NCBI GenBank assembly: GCA_025936045.1
Contig: JAICUB010000006.1
Location: 62,001 to 126,000 of the forward strand
Direction of reading: 5' to 3'
Source: Polyangiaceae bacterium
GTDB lineage: Bacteria > Myxococcota_A > Polyangia > Polyangiales > Polyangiaceae
Length of the DNA stretch: 64,000 nucleotides
The notes under the pieces are model-generated. The model was not told the origin of the DNA. It did not search any database and saw nothing but the letters and a program-made list of their open reading frames with translations. The translations under genes and the position numbers were made by a program. Shown here one piece after another: positions 62,396 to 64,000 of this stretch (position 1 is the first letter of the stretch; each line of letters opens with the position of its first letter).

Positions 62396-63364
62396 ATGCT
62401 CACGCTCGATCGAAAGCAGCCGCCACTTGCCTTGCGTGAGTGGCGGCGGTTCGAGCCACCGTTTCTCGCGGGGATGCTGTTTGCTGCGCTCGCTCTCGTG
62501 CCGCTGACCGCGAGCACTCCGTTCACGCCGCTGCGCGTGCTCGGGCTCGGGCTGCTCGTCACGACGGCAATCTGGCTCATGCTCGTCGGGCGTCCACGCT
62601 CGCGCCGGCGCGCGCTGCCGAGCCGCGCACCAGCGGCCCTCGGAACGCGAGAAGGACGCGCAGTGCTCGAGCTCGAGGGCTCTCCGCTCCCGCCGACGTA
62701 TCGCGCCGTGTTGGTGCTCGGAGACGGCTCTCGTCAGGTGGTGCTCGAGCGAGACGAGCCGGCGGGCGTGCTCGAAGACGCGTCCCTTCTCGCGCGCGAG
62801 CTCGGGGTGACGCTCGCTCCCGGTTGGGGCGTCGACGAAGCCTCGCTCGATGCGCTCCTGCATTCGCACGCTCACGCGACACCACGCTTCGGCAATACCG
62901 CGCCCTTCCGCTTCGAGTCACCGCCGCTCGCTGCGCAGCGCAACGCCGCTTGGACGACGTTGTGGGCGTCGGCGTTCGTGCTCGTCGCGACCATCGCGAT
63001 GTCGGACGCCGCGCGCTCGCGAGTGACGCCGGGGTCGCTCTCGCTCACGCTCGCGGGAGTCAGTGTGGTCCTCGTGCTCTTCGTGTGGCTCTGGCTCGTC
63101 GGGCTGCGCGGAAAAGTCGAGCTTGGGCCTGCTGGGGTCACTCGCCGAGTCTCTTGGTTTCGCTTCGGTCTCGGCCGCCCGGAACACCACGAGATGGCGA
63201 TCGTCGCCGCTTCCTTCGTAACGCCGGGCGGAGCGCCGCTCGGCCACCTCCTCGTCTCGAACGGTACGAAGCTATTCGCGTTTCCCCTGCGGGGCGGCTC
63301 ACCGGAGCTGGTGCGGCTGCATGAGACGCTCGCCGCCCGCCGCACGAACCGCGCGGCAGAATGA
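62396..63364 (+). CDS. Membrane protein of unknown function
   Basis: A 322-residue protein with the ATG at 62396; the frame is open upstream but non-coding-like. Two hydrophobic segments lie close together near the N-terminus (FLAGMLFAALALVPLTAS; VLGLGLLVTTAIWLMLVG) and two more near 200-250 (TLWASAFVLVATIAMS; LAGVSVVLVLFVWLWLVG). The loops contain beta-rich hydrophilic regions (RAVLVLGDGSRQVVLERDEP; HLLVSNGTKLFAFPLRGGSP). No family is recognised. It is divergent from the L,D-transpeptidase gene. The arrangement suggests a small membrane protein with cytoplasmic domains related to PH-like modules, but that is a guess. Confidence 0.6.
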   Translation: MLTLDRKQPPLALREWRRFEPPFLAGMLFAALALVPLTASTPFTPLRVLGLGLLVTTAIWLMLVGRPRSRRRALPSRAPAALGTREGRAVLELEGSPLPPTYRAVLVLGDGSRQVVLERDEPAGVLEDASLLARELGVTLAPGWGVDEASLDALLHSHAHATPRFGNTAPFRFESPPLAAQRNAAWTTLWASAFVLVATIAMSDAARSRVTPGSLSLTLAGVSVVLVLFVWLWLVGLRGKVELGPAGVTRRVSWFRFGLGRPEHHEMAIVAASFVTPGGAPLGHLLVSNGTKLFAFPLRGGSPELVRLHETLAARRTNRAAE

Positions 63365-63403
63365 CCCAGTCGCATTACAGGGCCTTCTGGTAGTGTCTCC
63401 GCG

Positions 63404-63976
63404 ATGAAACCGATCCTCAGTGGAGCGCTAGTCGGTGTCGCGTCGCTCGCCCTCGCATCGCTCGCCCTCGCGCAAGCTGGGCTCGGCGAGCATCCAGGGC
63501 ACCGCGCCATGCCGGGGGCTGGGCCCGGTCGGGGGCCAGGTGCGGGTCCGGTACCGTCAGGCTCCGCGCACTGGTTGCGCGGTGGCCAGGAGGATCTCGC
63601 CGAACAGTTCCGCAGACGGCGGCCGAAACCGGAGGAATTGCAGGCAAAGCTCGGGGAGCTCCGCAAGACCGCGGGGGAGCGTCGCGACGCCCACCGGAGG
63701 GAGCTGCGCGCCGAGTTCGGGCCAGCGCTCGGCCATAAGGATTTGCAGGACGAGCTCGCGAAGCACGCGCGCCGCGTTGCTTTCTTGAACCGCGCCAAGC
63801 TCGTCGCGACTTCCGAGCTCGACGAGCCGAAACGGACGGCGGCTCTCGCCCGTATCGACAAATTGTTGACGACCGAGAACGCGCGACACGACGCCGCAGC
63901 GCAGAAGCTCAAGACGGTCGTCCCGAGCAGCGTGGCATCCGCGGCACCAGCGGCTCCCAGCGGGAGCGCACCGTGA
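63404..63976 (+). CDS. Exported protein, unknown, with charged helical region
   Basis: A 190-residue protein starting MKPILSGALVGVASLALASL, a clear signal peptide ending at ALA-QA (no lipobox Cys). After a short Gly/Pro/His-rich segment (GHRAMPGAGPGRGPGAGP) the protein is a highly charged helix (EDLAEQFRRRRPKPEELQAK onward, about 60-160) reminiscent of Spy/CpxP-like periplasmic chaperones, although the LTxxQ motifs of those families are not obvious. The tail is Ala/Ser/Pro-rich. Its stop overlaps the next start (GTGA). Confidence 0.62.
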   Translation: MKPILSGALVGVASLALASLALAQAGLGEHPGHRAMPGAGPGRGPGAGPVPSGSAHWLRGGQEDLAEQFRRRRPKPEELQAKLGELRKTAGERRDAHRRELRAEFGPALGHKDLQDELAKHARRVAFLNRAKLVATSELDEPKRTAALARIDKLLTTENARHDAAAQKLKTVVPSSVASAAPAAPSGSAP

Positions 63977-64000
63977 GGGCCCTCGTCGTGATCGCATTGC
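63973..64000 (+). CDS. Start of a further gene cut by the right edge
   Basis: GTG at 63973 overlaps the previous stop as GTGA, and the first codons read VRALVVIAL, the beginning of a possible signal peptide or membrane segment. Only nine codons are visible, so nothing can be said about function. Confidence 0.45.

Overview
The window is high-GC, densely packed DNA with short intergenic gaps, many start/stop overlaps (GTGA, TTGA, ATGA) and frequent GTG/TTG starts. It carries two Ser/Thr protein kinases, numerous lipoproteins with Gly/Ser/Ala-rich or Cys-rich segments, a TPR-PEGA protein and a stray type III export subunit. Together these suggest a member of the Myxococcota, probably Polyangia-like (Sorangium/Polyangium type). 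This is inferred from gene content; no 16S rRNA or taxonomic marker was available.

Layout. 1-5465: an alkaline-phosphatase-fold (sulfatase-like) enzyme with HEAT repeats cut by the left edge, a YfgM-like plus BamB-like pair, and an unassigned helical protein flanked by palindromes. 5538-6686: an RlmI-type rRNA methyltransferase. 6837-10754: a small accessory island with a HigB toxin - HigA antitoxin - SecB-like chaperone operon (a toxin-antitoxin-chaperone, TAC, system), a divergent small basic protein, an unknown gene paired with an Xre/ImmA-IrrE protein, a degenerate tRNA-like sequence and a decayed transposase fragment. 10973-28317: pyrE, then a cell-surface glycan/sulfate gene region with a GT2-GtrA fusion, two paralogous GT-C-like membrane proteins, further multi-pass membrane proteins, an acyltransferase-3 protein and an arylsulfotransferase-like lipoprotein. 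A C-terminal module is shared between the acyltransferase and a separate membrane-anchored protein. 28325-30443: a class II cyclic-nucleotide phosphodiesterase-like enzyme, tRNA-Gln, tRNA-Glu and a YkgJ-type Cys-cluster protein.

31317-38580 is a leftward, apparently co-transcribed group: lon, then a 1205-residue membrane metallopeptidase/TPR/FGE-sulfatase-domain fusion, then an SGNH-hydrolase lipoprotein, then a small protein combining a Cys/His zinc-binding region with a histone fold. This last gene is the most interesting item in the window. 38706-43574 runs rightward: lipoprotein, hisB-hisH-hisA, a TPR/AIM24-like protein and pgsA.

43649-51283 holds a lone SctS/FliQ-like protein, an EpmA/GenX-like lysyl ligase, a BolA plus CGFS monothiol glutaredoxin pair, surE, apt and hemH. 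51682-64000 carries the two kinases, a large Cys-repeat lipoprotein, a TPR-PEGA protein, an L,D-transpeptidase and several lipoproteins, and ends inside the start of another gene.

Starts were chosen from ribosome-binding sites, signal peptides, family N-termini and overlaps, so many differ from the longest possible frame. No CRISPR array, rRNA, intact insertion sequence or replication origin was seen.
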